This document shows, one piece after another, positions 17,070 to 26,319 of a stretch of DNA of 64,000 nt (positions are counted from its first letter, which is position 1; the number at the start of each line of letters is the position of its first letter). The notes below the pieces were generated by a model. It worked only from the letters and a program-made list of their open reading frames with translations, made no database searches and had not been told where the DNA came from. The position numbers and the translations under genes were made by a program. Source of the stretch: Cohaesibacter sp. (GTDB lineage: Bacteria > Pseudomonadota > Alphaproteobacteria > Rhizobiales > Cohaesibacteraceae). The stretch covers positions 1 through 64,000 of the forward strand of contig JAOAQZ010000036.1 of the NCBI GenBank assembly GCA_025210795.1, written 5' to 3'.

Positions 17070-17816
17070 ATGTCGATGAAGCGCCTTCTTCTTTCAGCCT
17101 GTGCCTTGGCGGTGGGCCTTTCCGCCGGCTTGAGCGGTCAGGCCTTTGCTAATTCCTCGCGATATGCGGCGCCGCCGCCTGTTATGTTAAGTCCGGACCG
17201 CATTGACCCTTGGGTCTTGCAATTGCGCCCCGGTCATGTGCGCCCTGTGGTGCGCGAGCAGCGTCCGCGTATGAGCCGCAAAACCCGCCCGACCAACCGG
17301 TCTTACCGGCGAACCAATGGCCGCACGCAGGCCCTGTCTGCCAAAAAGACAAAGCCGCGCGTAAGGCAGATCGAGCCGCGCTTCCTGCCTACAGTGATTG
17401 ACTATGACGGCAAGCACAAAGCGGGCACCATCATCATCAATACCAATGAGCGCTATCTCTATCTGGTTCAAAAAGATGGCACCGCACGCCGCTATGGCGT
17501 GGGGGTTGGCCGTCCGGGGTTCCAGTGGGCTGGTACGCACAAAATTACTCGCAAAGCAGAATGGCCATCTTGGCGGCCACCAGCAGAAATGCGCCAGCGC
17601 CAGCCGGGCCTGCCTGAATTTATGGAAGGTGGACCGCGGAACCCATTGGGCGCTCGGGCGCTCTATCTGGGCTCCACCCTTTACCGCATTCACGGCTCCA
17701 ACGAGCCTTGGTCCATCGGCAAGGCTGTGAGCTCGGGCTGCATTCGCATGCGCAATCAGGATGTGGAAGATCTTTATACCCGCGTTGGTGTTGGCACCAG
17801 AGTGATTGTGCTCTAG
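17070..17816 (+). CDS. L,D-transpeptidase (YkuD/ErfK family)
   Basis: A periplasmic peptidoglycan-remodelling enzyme that forms 3-3 crosslinks or anchors proteins to meso-DAP. About 248 residues from ATG 17070 (17076 also possible). An N-terminal signal (KRLLLSACALAVGLSAG, cleavage near QAFA) is followed by a basic, Pro/Arg-rich linker (about 35-105). The YkuD catalytic signature HGSNEPWSIGKAVSSGCIRM contains the active-site His and Cys. The frame extends upstream to 16986, but the signal peptide places the start here. It is followed by a strong bidirectional terminator. Confidence 0.93.
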   Translation: MSMKRLLLSACALAVGLSAGLSGQAFANSSRYAAPPPVMLSPDRIDPWVLQLRPGHVRPVVREQRPRMSRKTRPTNRSYRRTNGRTQALSAKKTKPRVRQIEPRFLPTVIDYDGKHKAGTIIINTNERYLYLVQKDGTARRYGVGVGRPGFQWAGTHKITRKAEWPSWRPPAEMRQRQPGLPEFMEGGPRNPLGARALYLGSTLYRIHGSNEPWSIGKAVSSGCIRMRNQDVEDLYTRVGVGTRVIVL

Positions 17817-17845
17817 CTCACGGGCAACGCACGTGATGAAAACAC

Positions 17846-17875
17846 AAAAAAGGCTGCTTTCGAGCAGCCTTTTTT
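17846..17875. terminator. Bidirectional intrinsic terminator
   Basis: A-run, 7-bp stem GGCTGCT/AGCAGCC with TTCG tetraloop, T-run. It serves the + strand L,D-transpeptidase gene and the convergent LysE gene. Confidence 0.93.
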
Positions 17876-17909
17876 GCGCTTTGGTTTTGCGTTCTGCGCA
17901 CCCATCAGC

Positions 17910-18512
17910 CTAACCCTGAAGCCAGAGCGACCACGCGGTGGAGCCCACCATCAGTGCGGCCATGCTGCCGGTGAAAAACTGGAAGGCCCGCCCCTGCCCC
18001 AAAAGCCGCATGATTGAGGCACCCGCCAGCGCCCAGCTGGAATGAAAGACCAGCCCGCCCATTGCAAAGCCTGCAGCAAGCAGGAAGGTTTCATCCCACA
18101 AGCTGCCCGACGGGGTGAAATAGACCGAATAGCCAATCACTCCCATGGCCCATGTTTTGGGGCTTAAGGGATGGATCAATGTCCCTTCCCAAAAAGACAG
18201 AGCTTTTGCCTTGCCTTCCTGCGCCCGCGCCATGGTCAAAACCCGCCAGGCGAGATAGAGCATATAGGCCATGGATGCCACCTTAAGGGCCAGCGTCAGT
18301 GGTCCACCTTGGGCCAGAACTGCCCCCAGCCCTTGGGCGATCAGAATATTCATGCAAATGGCGGCAAGCACGGCCCCAAGGATAGGCGGCAGGGCTGCCT
18401 TCACACCGATCTGCGCGCCGATCGCCATAAAAGCCAGATTGCCCGGTCCCGGTGTTCCGGTCATCACCGCTACAAAAATCATAAAGGCCAGAAAAGAAGA
18501 TAGATCGGACAT
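17910..18512 (-). CDS. LysE/RhtB-family amino-acid exporter
   Basis: An integral membrane exporter of about 200 residues with about six hydrophobic helices. The N-terminal TPGPGNLAFM signature is typical of the LysE/RhtB superfamily. The start ATG has GGGGTGAG just upstream. It is divergent from a MocR-type regulator 151 bases away, a common arrangement in which the regulator controls the exporter in response to an amino acid or derivative. The substrate is unknown. Confidence 0.88.
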   Translation of the reverse strand: MSDLSSFLAFMIFVAVMTGTPGPGNLAFMAIGAQIGVKAALPPILGAVLAAICMNILIAQGLGAVLAQGGPLTLALKVASMAYMLYLAWRVLTMARAQEGKAKALSFWEGTLIHPLSPKTWAMGVIGYSVYFTPSGSLWDETFLLAAGFAMGGLVFHSSWALAGASIMRLLGQGRAFQFFTGSMAALMVGSTAWSLWLQG

Positions 18513-18523
18513 ATTCTCACCCC

Positions 18524-18590
18524 TACAATTACAAAAATGAGTACAATTGATACAATTTGTTGATTGATATCCATACTTTTATTAAATTGT
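18524..18590. promoter_or_regulatory. Direct repeats TACAATT in the lysE/mocR control region
   Basis: TACAATT occurs at 18524-18530, 18542-18548 and 18551-18557 (spacings 18 and 9 bases), and an inverted copy AAATTGT lies at 18584-18590. MocR-type regulators commonly bind direct repeats in the divergent promoter, so these are candidate operator sites. Confidence 0.55.
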
Positions 18591-18663
18591 CTGGTCAAAG
18601 AAATCATTGTTACGGTGACAATTTAGTCTCCATCTCATTTACCTGTAATCCAAGGGGCTTCCC

Positions 18664-20040
18664 ATGGCGCGATCTTTAAGCTGGCTTCCCGATCTTGCTG
18701 GGCGACGCGGCCCTCTTTATCAGGCTCTTGCAGACCAGATGGCAGAGGATATCGCTTCGGGCCGCCTTGCAATTGGCACCAAACTGCCGCCACAGCGAGC
18801 GCTTGCCTGGGCTTTGGGCGTGACCCATGGCACGGTCACCCGCGCCTATGAAAGGGCAGAGAAAAAAGGACTTGCGCGGGGCGAAGTGGGGCGTGGCACA
18901 TTTGTGACCCGCCCTCAGGCCAAACCCTCGCCCCTTCTGCCACCGGCGGATGATGCGCCAAAGATGGACCTTGCCCGCAATTTCTCCCTTCCACATCTGG
19001 ACCCTGATTTAGGGGTGGCAATGGCTGAGCTGGCACAGCAAGAGAGCATCAATTCACTGATGAATTATGTGCCTGCCGAGGGCTTATTGCGCCACCGGGA
19101 AGCGGGAGCGGTTTTCTTTGGCCATTTCAATATTGATTGCATGGCAGATCAATTGCTTGTCACATCCGGCGCCCAGCATGGCATGCAGGTGATCATGCAA
19201 GCTGCCTTTCGCGAAGGGGATGCAATTGCTGTTGACGCTCTAAACTATCCCAATCTGTTAAGTGCAGCCCCTCGCCTTGGCATCCGGCTTGTTCCTGTCC
19301 AAAGTGATGGCGAAGGCATGTCGGCCGATCATCTTGAGCAGCTCTGCCACCAGAAATCCATCGCTGGACTTGTGGTCATGCCCAATGTGCACAATCCCAC
19401 TGGTAGCCAGTTAAGCTACAAACGTCTAACGGAGCTGGCAGAGATTGCGGAGCGTCACTCTTTGGTGATTATGGAAGATGATCCATATAGCGCCCTGCTC
19501 TCTGGGACCAAGCATAGTTTTTATCATTTATTGCCCCAGCAGACCTGTGCCATTGGCACCAGCTCCAAGGTAATTGGCGGGGGCTTGCGCACCGGTTACC
19601 TGTTGGCCCCTGCCCCACTTCGCCCCATGCTGGCGCGGGTGATTGGAGATACCAGCTGGATGGCCTCGCCAATTCTCGCCGAAATTGCCCGCTACTGGAT
19701 CATGAGCGGTGAGGTCGAGAAGGTTCTTGCGCGCAAACGGCAGGCTTTGCGTGGCCGCCATGTCATTGTGCGCCGTATTCTGGGGAACCTTGTCCAACTC
19801 TATCCTGATCGCCTGTCTTGCTGGGTGCCTTTAGCTCGTTCTTGGGATCCGGCCGTTTTTGAGCTCGAAGCTCATCGGCGCGGCATTTCTGTTCTTGGGG
19901 GGCATCATTTTGTGGTGGGGAATGGACCTGTTCCCCAAGCTGTGCGCCTTACCTTGGGTGCCATTCAGAGCAACACTGTTTTTGAGCAGGCTTTGCTTCA
20001 ATTACACGACATGCTTAAAATACAAGAATTCACACCTTAA
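18664..20040 (+). CDS. MocR/PdxR-type regulator (GntR helix-turn-helix fused to aminotransferase domain)
   Basis: 458 residues. Residues about 10-80 form a GntR winged helix (LYQALADQMAEDIASGRLAIG, ALGVTHGTVTRAYERAEKKG). Residues about 100-450 are a fold-type-I aminotransferase domain (MPNVHNPTG, EDDPYSALLSG, SSKVIGGGLRTGYL with the PLP-binding Lys). Such proteins sense PLP or an amino-acid adduct and usually control a divergent gene, here the LysE exporter. The ribosome binding site AAGGGG lies 7 bases before the ATG. Confidence 0.92.
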   Translation: MARSLSWLPDLAGRRGPLYQALADQMAEDIASGRLAIGTKLPPQRALAWALGVTHGTVTRAYERAEKKGLARGEVGRGTFVTRPQAKPSPLLPPADDAPKMDLARNFSLPHLDPDLGVAMAELAQQESINSLMNYVPAEGLLRHREAGAVFFGHFNIDCMADQLLVTSGAQHGMQVIMQAAFREGDAIAVDALNYPNLLSAAPRLGIRLVPVQSDGEGMSADHLEQLCHQKSIAGLVVMPNVHNPTGSQLSYKRLTELAEIAERHSLVIMEDDPYSALLSGTKHSFYHLLPQQTCAIGTSSKVIGGGLRTGYLLAPAPLRPMLARVIGDTSWMASPILAEIARYWIMSGEVEKVLARKRQALRGRHVIVRRILGNLVQLYPDRLSCWVPLARSWDPAVFELEAHRRGISVLGGHHFVVGNGPVPQAVRLTLGAIQSNTVFEQALLQLHDMLKIQEFTP

Positions 20041-20159
20041 AGCAGCTTGGGCAAGTCCATTGCCTAACCATATGTTTTAATTTATTATTCACTATCTAAA
20101 ACTATAGTTTTTATACTGATTTCTGGTAGAGTTGATCACAAGAGACAAATGGTGGGTGG

Positions 20160-20193
20160 AATAGGCTTGCTGCATAGAAGCAGCAGGCCTATT
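20160..20193. terminator. Hairpin between convergent mocR and GGDEF genes
   Basis: A 14-bp stem (one G-T pair), arms 20160-20173 and 20180-20193, is followed by a short T-rich stretch. It is probably the terminator of the mocR gene. Confidence 0.55.
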
Positions 20194-20255
20194 TGGTAAT
20201 TATCACCCCGATAATGCCTAATTAATCCATTGATTAGATTAAACAGCGCCGGCAT

Positions 20256-21545
20256 CTAACAGGCAAAATGAACCGAGCGCATCTTCTTGTCTTGATACAT
20301 GCGTGCGTCGGCCAAGGTCATCAGCGAAGAATAGCTGCCATCGCCCTCAAAGAAATTGACGACGCCAATGCTGATTCCCAAACCATCAAAACCGGCTTTG
20401 TTTAAATGCCGCTCGATTGTCGTGACCCAATCGCGCAACTCCATGGCCTCAAGATTCCCTGCACGCGGGAAAATCTGCACAAATTCATCCCCGCCAAGAC
20501 GGAAAATCTGATTACCGGGAGATTGGTGCTGGCGCAGATAATGGCCAAGCAATGTCAGCGCCCTGTCACCTTCTTCATGCCCCATCGTATCATTGATGCG
20601 TTTAAACCCGTCATAGTCTGCCAACATGAGAACAGAGTTCCGCATTGCATGCGGGTTGAACATGGCATGAACCTCGTCCTCGCTCTGCTCTCGCTTATCT
20701 TCCTGAAGGCATTCCTCGATAAAGGCTTCACAGGCCCGGCGGTTCCCTAATCCGGTGGCACTATCTGTCAGGGATTCCTTCTGGGCTTTTTCGGCTGCCT
20801 CGCGCGCTGTGTCAGCTTCAAAATATGGGCCATAGAGGTCCGAGAGGGCTTCCATCAAGATGCCGACTTCCCGGATGTCCTGAGGTTCTTCATCATGCCC
20901 CAGCATGGCATAGCCAACACAATCGCCCACATGATTTTTAAGGCTCATGCCCATAAAGTGCGTCAGGCCTACTGCTTCAAAGGGGGCCAGATCGGCAAAC
21001 ATCGTGGATAAATCGCAGACATATTCCAGCCCGCTACAAGGGCAGAAATTCGCATTTGGAGAGGCCGGAGCCATTAAGGCGTTGCAAAAATCCGGACCGT
21101 CATAGCCTGCCTCAAAAAGGATTTGTTTCTTCTTGTGATCGAGCGTGCCGATGGATATCCAGCGCCAGTTGGTTTGAGTCCGCAACGCATCAATCGCAGC
21201 CTGTTTGGGCGACCCACCTTTGGCCAGCCCTTCCATAAAGGTCTTGCGAAGAGCGCGAATTTTATCCTGCTGAGCGGAGTTATATTTGCAGATAAAAGCC
21301 AGATGATCGCCCAGATTGCTGATCGAGATTTCCCAATTCCCCATTTCAATCTTATGGCTCTTTTCACGGCTATTCGCAGGTGTGAACAGCTTGATCAAGC
21401 GGTTTAGATATTTTTGGGGAAAGGTGTGAGCCTGATGATTCTGATAAGCACTGTTGCCAGCAGCATCAATAACGAAAACTGCATCACTGACCTGATCGAA
21501 TATGGCATAAAGCCCGCCTTCGATATTGTCTGTCTGAACCGCCAT
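20256..21545 (-). CDS. Diguanylate cyclase (GGDEF) with N-terminal sensor domains
   Basis: About 429 residues from ATG 21545, chosen because GAGAG lies just upstream; a TTG at 21575 is in frame. It synthesises cyclic di-GMP. The order is a PAS-like segment (about residues 10-90), a GAF-like domain (about 120-250, with several Cys) and a GGDEF domain (about 260-425) with an intact FRLGGDEFVQIFP signature and DSATGLGNRRA at its start. No RxxD inhibitory site stands before GGDEF, so product inhibition may be absent. No membrane segments are seen, so it is cytoplasmic. Confidence 0.92.
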   Translation of the reverse strand: MAVQTDNIEGGLYAIFDQVSDAVFVIDAAGNSAYQNHQAHTFPQKYLNRLIKLFTPANSREKSHKIEMGNWEISISNLGDHLAFICKYNSAQQDKIRALRKTFMEGLAKGGSPKQAAIDALRTQTNWRWISIGTLDHKKKQILFEAGYDGPDFCNALMAPASPNANFCPCSGLEYVCDLSTMFADLAPFEAVGLTHFMGMSLKNHVGDCVGYAMLGHDEEPQDIREVGILMEALSDLYGPYFEADTAREAAEKAQKESLTDSATGLGNRRACEAFIEECLQEDKREQSEDEVHAMFNPHAMRNSVLMLADYDGFKRINDTMGHEEGDRALTLLGHYLRQHQSPGNQIFRLGGDEFVQIFPRAGNLEAMELRDWVTTIERHLNKAGFDGLGISIGVVNFFEGDGSYSSLMTLADARMYQDKKMRSVHFAC

Positions 21546-21691
21546 ACTCTCACTTCCACTCGTTTTTCCTCTCAAGAGTGGCCGTAATTGGCTAATATCA
21601 CCTTAAAAAAGCTCCGATTTCGTGCGCATACCGACAAATAAGTAACATTCGAGACAAGAAATATAGTCTTTCCAAGACTGTGATCTGGCGA

Positions 21692-23071
21692 TCAGCTCCT
21701 CTCTTTCAGTTTTTCAGGTTTTTCTCCCCCATAGGCCCAATTGAGCAATTCAACAGTATGGATGATGGGAATCTCTGTGCCGGAGCCGATTTGCGTGATG
21801 CAGCCAATATTGCCCGCAGCAATCAGATCCGGCTTGGTTTTATCGATATTGGCCACCTTGCGATCGCGCAATTGTCCTGCGATATCGGGCTGCATAATAT
21901 TGTAAACCCCGGCAGAGCCGCAGCATAGATGCCCCTCGGGGACATCTTTGACCCGCAGCCCTGCACGACTGAGCAAGGTTTTGGGTGCGGTCTTTACCTG
22001 CTGGCCATGTTGCAAGCTGCAAGCGGAATGATAGGCAACGGTCAGGCGCGGCAACTTCTTCTCTGGCTTGGGCAGGTTGATCTCTTCAAGGAACTGGCTG
22101 ATGTCACGGGCAAGGTCCGAGACGATGGCTGCCTTGTCTTTCAACAGCGGGTCATTGCGGAACATATAGCCGTAATCCTTGACGGTGGTCCCGCAGCCCG
22201 AGGTGGTGATCAGGATAGCATCAAGGCCGCCTGCATCAATCTCGCGCGACCAGGCTTCGATATTGGCGCGGGCCTGAGTATGGGCCTGATCTTCCTCGCC
22301 CATATGGTGGACAAGCGCACCGCAGCAGCCTTCGCCTTGGGCCAGCACCACCTCATAGCCTAGCCGGTTCAGAAGCTCAATTGTTGCTCCGTTGATGCCA
22401 CTATCAAGCACAGGTTGGGCGCAGCCAGTCAAAAGCGCTACACGCTTACTGAGCCTCTTCCTTGGCTCTCCATCCTTATCTTTGGGAGCGTCTGTTTTTA
22501 TTTTACTCTCGCCAATAGCGGGGAAAGAGCCGGGCAGAGAGTGCGTATTTGGCCCTTCAATCCGGCCGGGTGCGAGAGCCAGCATGGCCCCAAGGCGCTT
22601 GCCCAGCTGAGATGAGCCTGCGACCGCCTTGATAAGGCCTGCAAACGGCTTGCCCAGTTTGGCTCCGAGCAAGGCAAAGCGGAAGCGCGAAGGATAGGGC
22701 AAAACCGTTTGCAGGATTATGCGGATCAAACGGTCGGCAAAGGGGCGTTTATAGGTGCGGTTGATATGGGCGCGGGCATGATCAACCAGATGCATATAAT
22801 GCACGCCGGAGGGACAGGTGGACATGCAGGCAAGACAGGACAGGCAGCGATCGACATGCTTGACCAATTGTGGCCCTGCCGGTTTGTCATTTTCCAGCAT
22901 ATCCTTGATCTGATAGATCCGCCCGCGCGGGCTATCAAGCTCATCGCCCATCAGCACATATGTGGGGCAGGTCGCGGTGCAAAAGCCGCAATGAACACAG
23001 GTACGCAAGATCTTTTCAGCTTCGGCCAGTCCATCATCGCGCAATTGTTCAAGGGAGAAATTGGTTTCCAT
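21692..23071 (-). CDS. glcF: Glycolate oxidase iron-sulfur subunit
   Basis: Electron-transfer subunit of the glycolate dehydrogenase complex GlcDEF. 459 residues with two [4Fe-4S] ferredoxin motifs near the N-terminus (CVHCGFCTATCP and CLSCLACMSTCP) and two CCG-type domains further on (GEGCCGALVHH and GHLCCGSAGVYN). It starts 2 bases after the glcE stop, and its ribosome binding site GGGAG lies in the end of glcE. Last gene of the - strand operon glcD-glcE-glcF. Confidence 0.95.
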   Translation of the reverse strand: METNFSLEQLRDDGLAEAEKILRTCVHCGFCTATCPTYVLMGDELDSPRGRIYQIKDMLENDKPAGPQLVKHVDRCLSCLACMSTCPSGVHYMHLVDHARAHINRTYKRPFADRLIRIILQTVLPYPSRFRFALLGAKLGKPFAGLIKAVAGSSQLGKRLGAMLALAPGRIEGPNTHSLPGSFPAIGESKIKTDAPKDKDGEPRKRLSKRVALLTGCAQPVLDSGINGATIELLNRLGYEVVLAQGEGCCGALVHHMGEEDQAHTQARANIEAWSREIDAGGLDAILITTSGCGTTVKDYGYMFRNDPLLKDKAAIVSDLARDISQFLEEINLPKPEKKLPRLTVAYHSACSLQHGQQVKTAPKTLLSRAGLRVKDVPEGHLCCGSAGVYNIMQPDIAGQLRDRKVANIDKTKPDLIAAGNIGCITQIGSGTEIPIIHTVELLNWAYGGEKPEKLKERS

Positions 23072-23073
23072 CT

Positions 23074-24285
23074 TTATGCTCCCTTCCTCTCGCTCATGCG
23101 GCCCGGATTAAAGAGGCCATAAGGATCAAAGCTTAATTTTGCCGCCTTGCTTAATTGGGCAAGACCGCCGTTTTGGGGCTGGAAGCTCGACATGCGGCTT
23201 CTCAAATCTTGCGGTCCTTTGATTAAGGTCGCGTGGCCGCCCAAAGTTGCCAGTTTTTCGCGGATCCGCTTGGCCCCGCCATCTTCGCCCGCCTGTGCCG
23301 GGTCAATCGACGCCCAGACAAGGCCACCGGACCAGTCATAGAGAAGCTTTGCTCCCAATTGCTCGCGCAGCCATGCCCCCATTTTGGGGCCGTTGCTTGG
23401 CTTGAGCGAGAGTTTCCAAACAAGGTCCTCATCTTGAGCTTTAAGGGCAGAGACATCCGCCACTTGTGCCCAAAGGGCCTTGCTTTCCTCCTCCTCAAGG
23501 CGCTGTGGCGCGCCATAATCCGAGAGCAGGTCTTCCAGTTCGCCTGAGCGGTAAGTAAGGGAGGCTTCAAAACCTTCAATGCGCAGGATTGTCTGACTTT
23601 CCGCGCCCGTGCCGCCTTGCGAGGCCGGAAGATGAGCCGCAGACGTTACCTCGAACGGAGAGCCCATCGCATCACATAAAAGAGCGATGGCCTTTTCATC
23701 ATCAAGCCCTGAGAAAGAGAGGGTTAGTTCGGTCTCCGGCATGGGCTGGAGCTTAAAAAAGACCTCGGTCAACAGCCCCAAAGTGCCCCAAGAACCGCAA
23801 ACAAGTTTGGTCAGATCATAGCCGGTGACATTCTTCATCACCCGACCGCCATTTTTGATAATCTCGCCCTTGCCATTGATCATTTCAATGCCGATGAGGC
23901 TGTCGCGGGCAGCACCAAAGGCGATGCGGCGGGGACCGGAGAGATTGGCAGCGGCAAGACCACCAATGGTCGGTTTGCCCTCGCTTGCCAGCAAGCCTTG
24001 ATAGGTGACCGGATCAAAGGCGAGGCGCTGGCCGTTTTTGGCAAGCTCAGCAGTGACTGCCTCAATGGGGGTGCCAGCCCTTGCAGCGATGACCAGCTCG
24101 GACGGCTCATAAAGCCTGATGCCATCAAGCGCGATTGACGAAATGGTCTTTTCTGCACTCACCGGTGCGCCGATGGCGACTTTGGTGCCGGCTCCTTGCA
24201 CGATAAGAGGGCTGCGGCTGTCTACCGCATTCTTGATGATATCAGCAGCCTCGGCGGCGCAGGACGGGGTCAGTCTCTCGGTCAT
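23074..24285 (-). CDS. glcE: Glycolate oxidase FAD-binding subunit
   Basis: 403 residues, an FAD-binding type-4 (PCMH) domain protein shorter than GlcD, forming the GlcDEF complex. Segments typical of the family are APVSAEKTISS, LVIAARAGTPIEAV, EGKPTIGGLAAANLSGPRR and NVTGYDLTKLVCGSWGTLG. A GGAGG ribosome binding site precedes the ATG. Middle gene of the glc operon, 89 bases after glcD. Confidence 0.94.
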   Translation of the reverse strand: MTERLTPSCAAEAADIIKNAVDSRSPLIVQGAGTKVAIGAPVSAEKTISSIALDGIRLYEPSELVIAARAGTPIEAVTAELAKNGQRLAFDPVTYQGLLASEGKPTIGGLAAANLSGPRRIAFGAARDSLIGIEMINGKGEIIKNGGRVMKNVTGYDLTKLVCGSWGTLGLLTEVFFKLQPMPETELTLSFSGLDDEKAIALLCDAMGSPFEVTSAAHLPASQGGTGAESQTILRIEGFEASLTYRSGELEDLLSDYGAPQRLEEEESKALWAQVADVSALKAQDEDLVWKLSLKPSNGPKMGAWLREQLGAKLLYDWSGGLVWASIDPAQAGEDGGAKRIREKLATLGGHATLIKGPQDLRSRMSSFQPQNGGLAQLSKAAKLSFDPYGLFNPGRMSERKGA

Positions 24286-24374
24286 GGTCTGGTCCTCCTC
24301 TCATCTGAGAGGCAAAAGTTAGAGCGCCGGATACGCTCCTTTGGGATCGGAATTGCTCGGTCTTTTTGATCTGC

Positions 24375-25868
24375 TTATTCAGCAGCCACATCCGAGGCGG
24401 CAAGATCAGGCGTTGCCAGCGGCATGGCTTTATCATGAGGCTCCGGCCTTCCTTCAAGCGGGAAGACCTTGACCGGATTGAGAAGCCATTGCGGGTCGAG
24501 CATGGTTTTAATGGTCATTTGCTGGTCAAGATCAACCTGATTGAACTGGTCGACCATCAAATCGCGCTTCTCGATACCCACGCCATGTTCGCCGGTCAGG
24601 CAACCACCGACCTCAACACATAGTTTGAGGATATCGGCCCCTGCCTCTTCCGCCTTTTCGCATTCAGCCGGATCGTTGATGTTATAAAGAATAAGCGGAT
24701 GCAGATTGCCGTCCCCCGCATGGAAGATATTGGCAACCCCGAGGCCATAATGTTTGACGATGGCGTCGATCCCCTCCAGCACATTCGGCAGTTGGCCCGT
24801 CGGGATGGTGCCATCCATACACATATAATCAGAAATCCGGCCCATTGCCCCGAAGGCCGATTTACGCCCGGCCCAAATGCGGGCGCTTTCTGCTTCGGAC
24901 TGGGAGACCTTGCTCATGGTGGGATTATAGTCTTTTGCGATGGTGGTGATCCGCTCCAACAGATCTTCCATCTCGTCTTCGGAGCCTTCCACCTCGATGA
25001 TGAGCAACGCCTCGACATCCAGCGGATAGCCTGCATGGGCAAAGGCTTCGCATACTTTAATCGCGGGACGGTCCATATATTCAATGGCAACGGGAATGAT
25101 ACCCGAGCCTATAATGGCAGCAACGCAGGCCCCTGCATCAGAGGGGCTGTTAAAGCCCATCAGCATGGGGCGCGCGCCTTCGGCTGCGCGCAAGATGCGC
25201 ACCGTGGCCTCGGTCACCACACCCAACTGACCCTCAGAGCCGATGATCAGGCCCAACAGATCATAGCCTTCGCTATCGAGATGCTCGCCCCCCACCTCAA
25301 CGATGGTGCCATCCATCAAGACGATGGTGACCCCAAGGATATTATTGGTGGTCACCCCATATTTAAGGCAATGGGCGCCGCCTGAATTCATGGCAATATT
25401 GCCAGCAATGGTGCAAGCCAATTGACTGGAGGGGTCCGGGGCATAGAAGAAACCATCGGCCGAGACGGCATTGGTGATGTTGATATTGGTCACACCGGAT
25501 TGGACGCGGGCGGTGCGATTGACATAATCCACATCCAGAATCTGGCTCATTTTTGATACGCCCAGCACGATGCCATCTTCAACCGGCAAGGCCCCTCCGG
25601 CAAGGGAGGTTCCCGCGCCGCGCGGTACGACCTTCACCCCATGTTCGTGACAAAATTTAAGGATTTCGCTGACCTGCTCGGTGGTTGAGGGCAAAACAAC
25701 CGCCATGGGCACGCGCCGATAAGCTGTCAGGGCGTCGGCCTCATAGGCCCGGCACTCATCTTCATTGCTGATCAAACCGTCCGCTGGTAAAATCCTTGCA
25801 AGACCGGCAACGATCTGCTCCCGGCGCTGCAAAATGCTTTCCTGTGGCTCTGGCAATTGGATGGACAT
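24375..25868 (-). CDS. glcD: Glycolate oxidase subunit GlcD
   Basis: FAD-dependent catalytic subunit oxidising glycolate (and often D-lactate) to glyoxylate. 497 residues. The FAD-binding PCMH domain has VVPRGAGTSLAGGALP and GGAHCLKYGVTTNNIL; the C-terminal oxidase domain has NIFHAGDGNLHPLILY and GGCLTGEHGVGIEKRD. GGGAGAAGC precedes the ATG. First gene of the operon and divergent from a LysR regulator. Confidence 0.95.
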   Translation of the reverse strand: MSIQLPEPQESILQRREQIVAGLARILPADGLISNEDECRAYEADALTAYRRVPMAVVLPSTTEQVSEILKFCHEHGVKVVPRGAGTSLAGGALPVEDGIVLGVSKMSQILDVDYVNRTARVQSGVTNINITNAVSADGFFYAPDPSSQLACTIAGNIAMNSGGAHCLKYGVTTNNILGVTIVLMDGTIVEVGGEHLDSEGYDLLGLIIGSEGQLGVVTEATVRILRAAEGARPMLMGFNSPSDAGACVAAIIGSGIIPVAIEYMDRPAIKVCEAFAHAGYPLDVEALLIIEVEGSEDEMEDLLERITTIAKDYNPTMSKVSQSEAESARIWAGRKSAFGAMGRISDYMCMDGTIPTGQLPNVLEGIDAIVKHYGLGVANIFHAGDGNLHPLILYNINDPAECEKAEEAGADILKLCVEVGGCLTGEHGVGIEKRDLMVDQFNQVDLDQQMTIKTMLDPQWLLNPVKVFPLEGRPEPHDKAMPLATPDLAASDVAAE

Positions 25869-26319
25869 GTGCTTCTCCCTTCCCGGCCTTTTGTGGCTAA
25901 TATCTCTTGATGATATTGCCAGCCAGCTTTCTGCGCGAATGATCGGTCTATATCAGCGCAGGCTATCAATGCTCAATAATATTGGTAAAATAATATTACC
26001 TCTTATGCAAGAGTGCAATTTTGTCGCTGCCTGGGTGCAGGATGGCTTTGCTGCTTCTCTGCCCTTTTGGCACACTAAGCGACCAGTGCATTCATTCTTG
26101 ATCATTGATCAAACCCAGCAAGCTTTCAGAAGGCATTCGCCCCTGTTTTTGCTTTCTTTTTTATCATCTCCTGCCGCCAATAATATTTCTGCACCAGCGG
26201 CACCCAATGGCACACTTGCCAAAGATAGATTGCACTATTAGAAATAATGAAAATGATTTGTTCCTTCAGGGAAAAAATGATCTTTCCCTTGATATGCGCC
26301 CGTTACCGGATCTTGTTTC
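25869..26319. promoter_or_regulatory. Divergent control region glcD / LysR
   Basis: About 450 bases without a gene. It holds a direct repeat AATAATATT at 25975-25983 and 25989-25997 (14-base period, each containing the palindrome AATATT), and a dyad AATATC/GATATT near 25899-25917. These are candidate sites for the LysR protein or another regulator of the glycolate operon. Confidence 0.4.
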
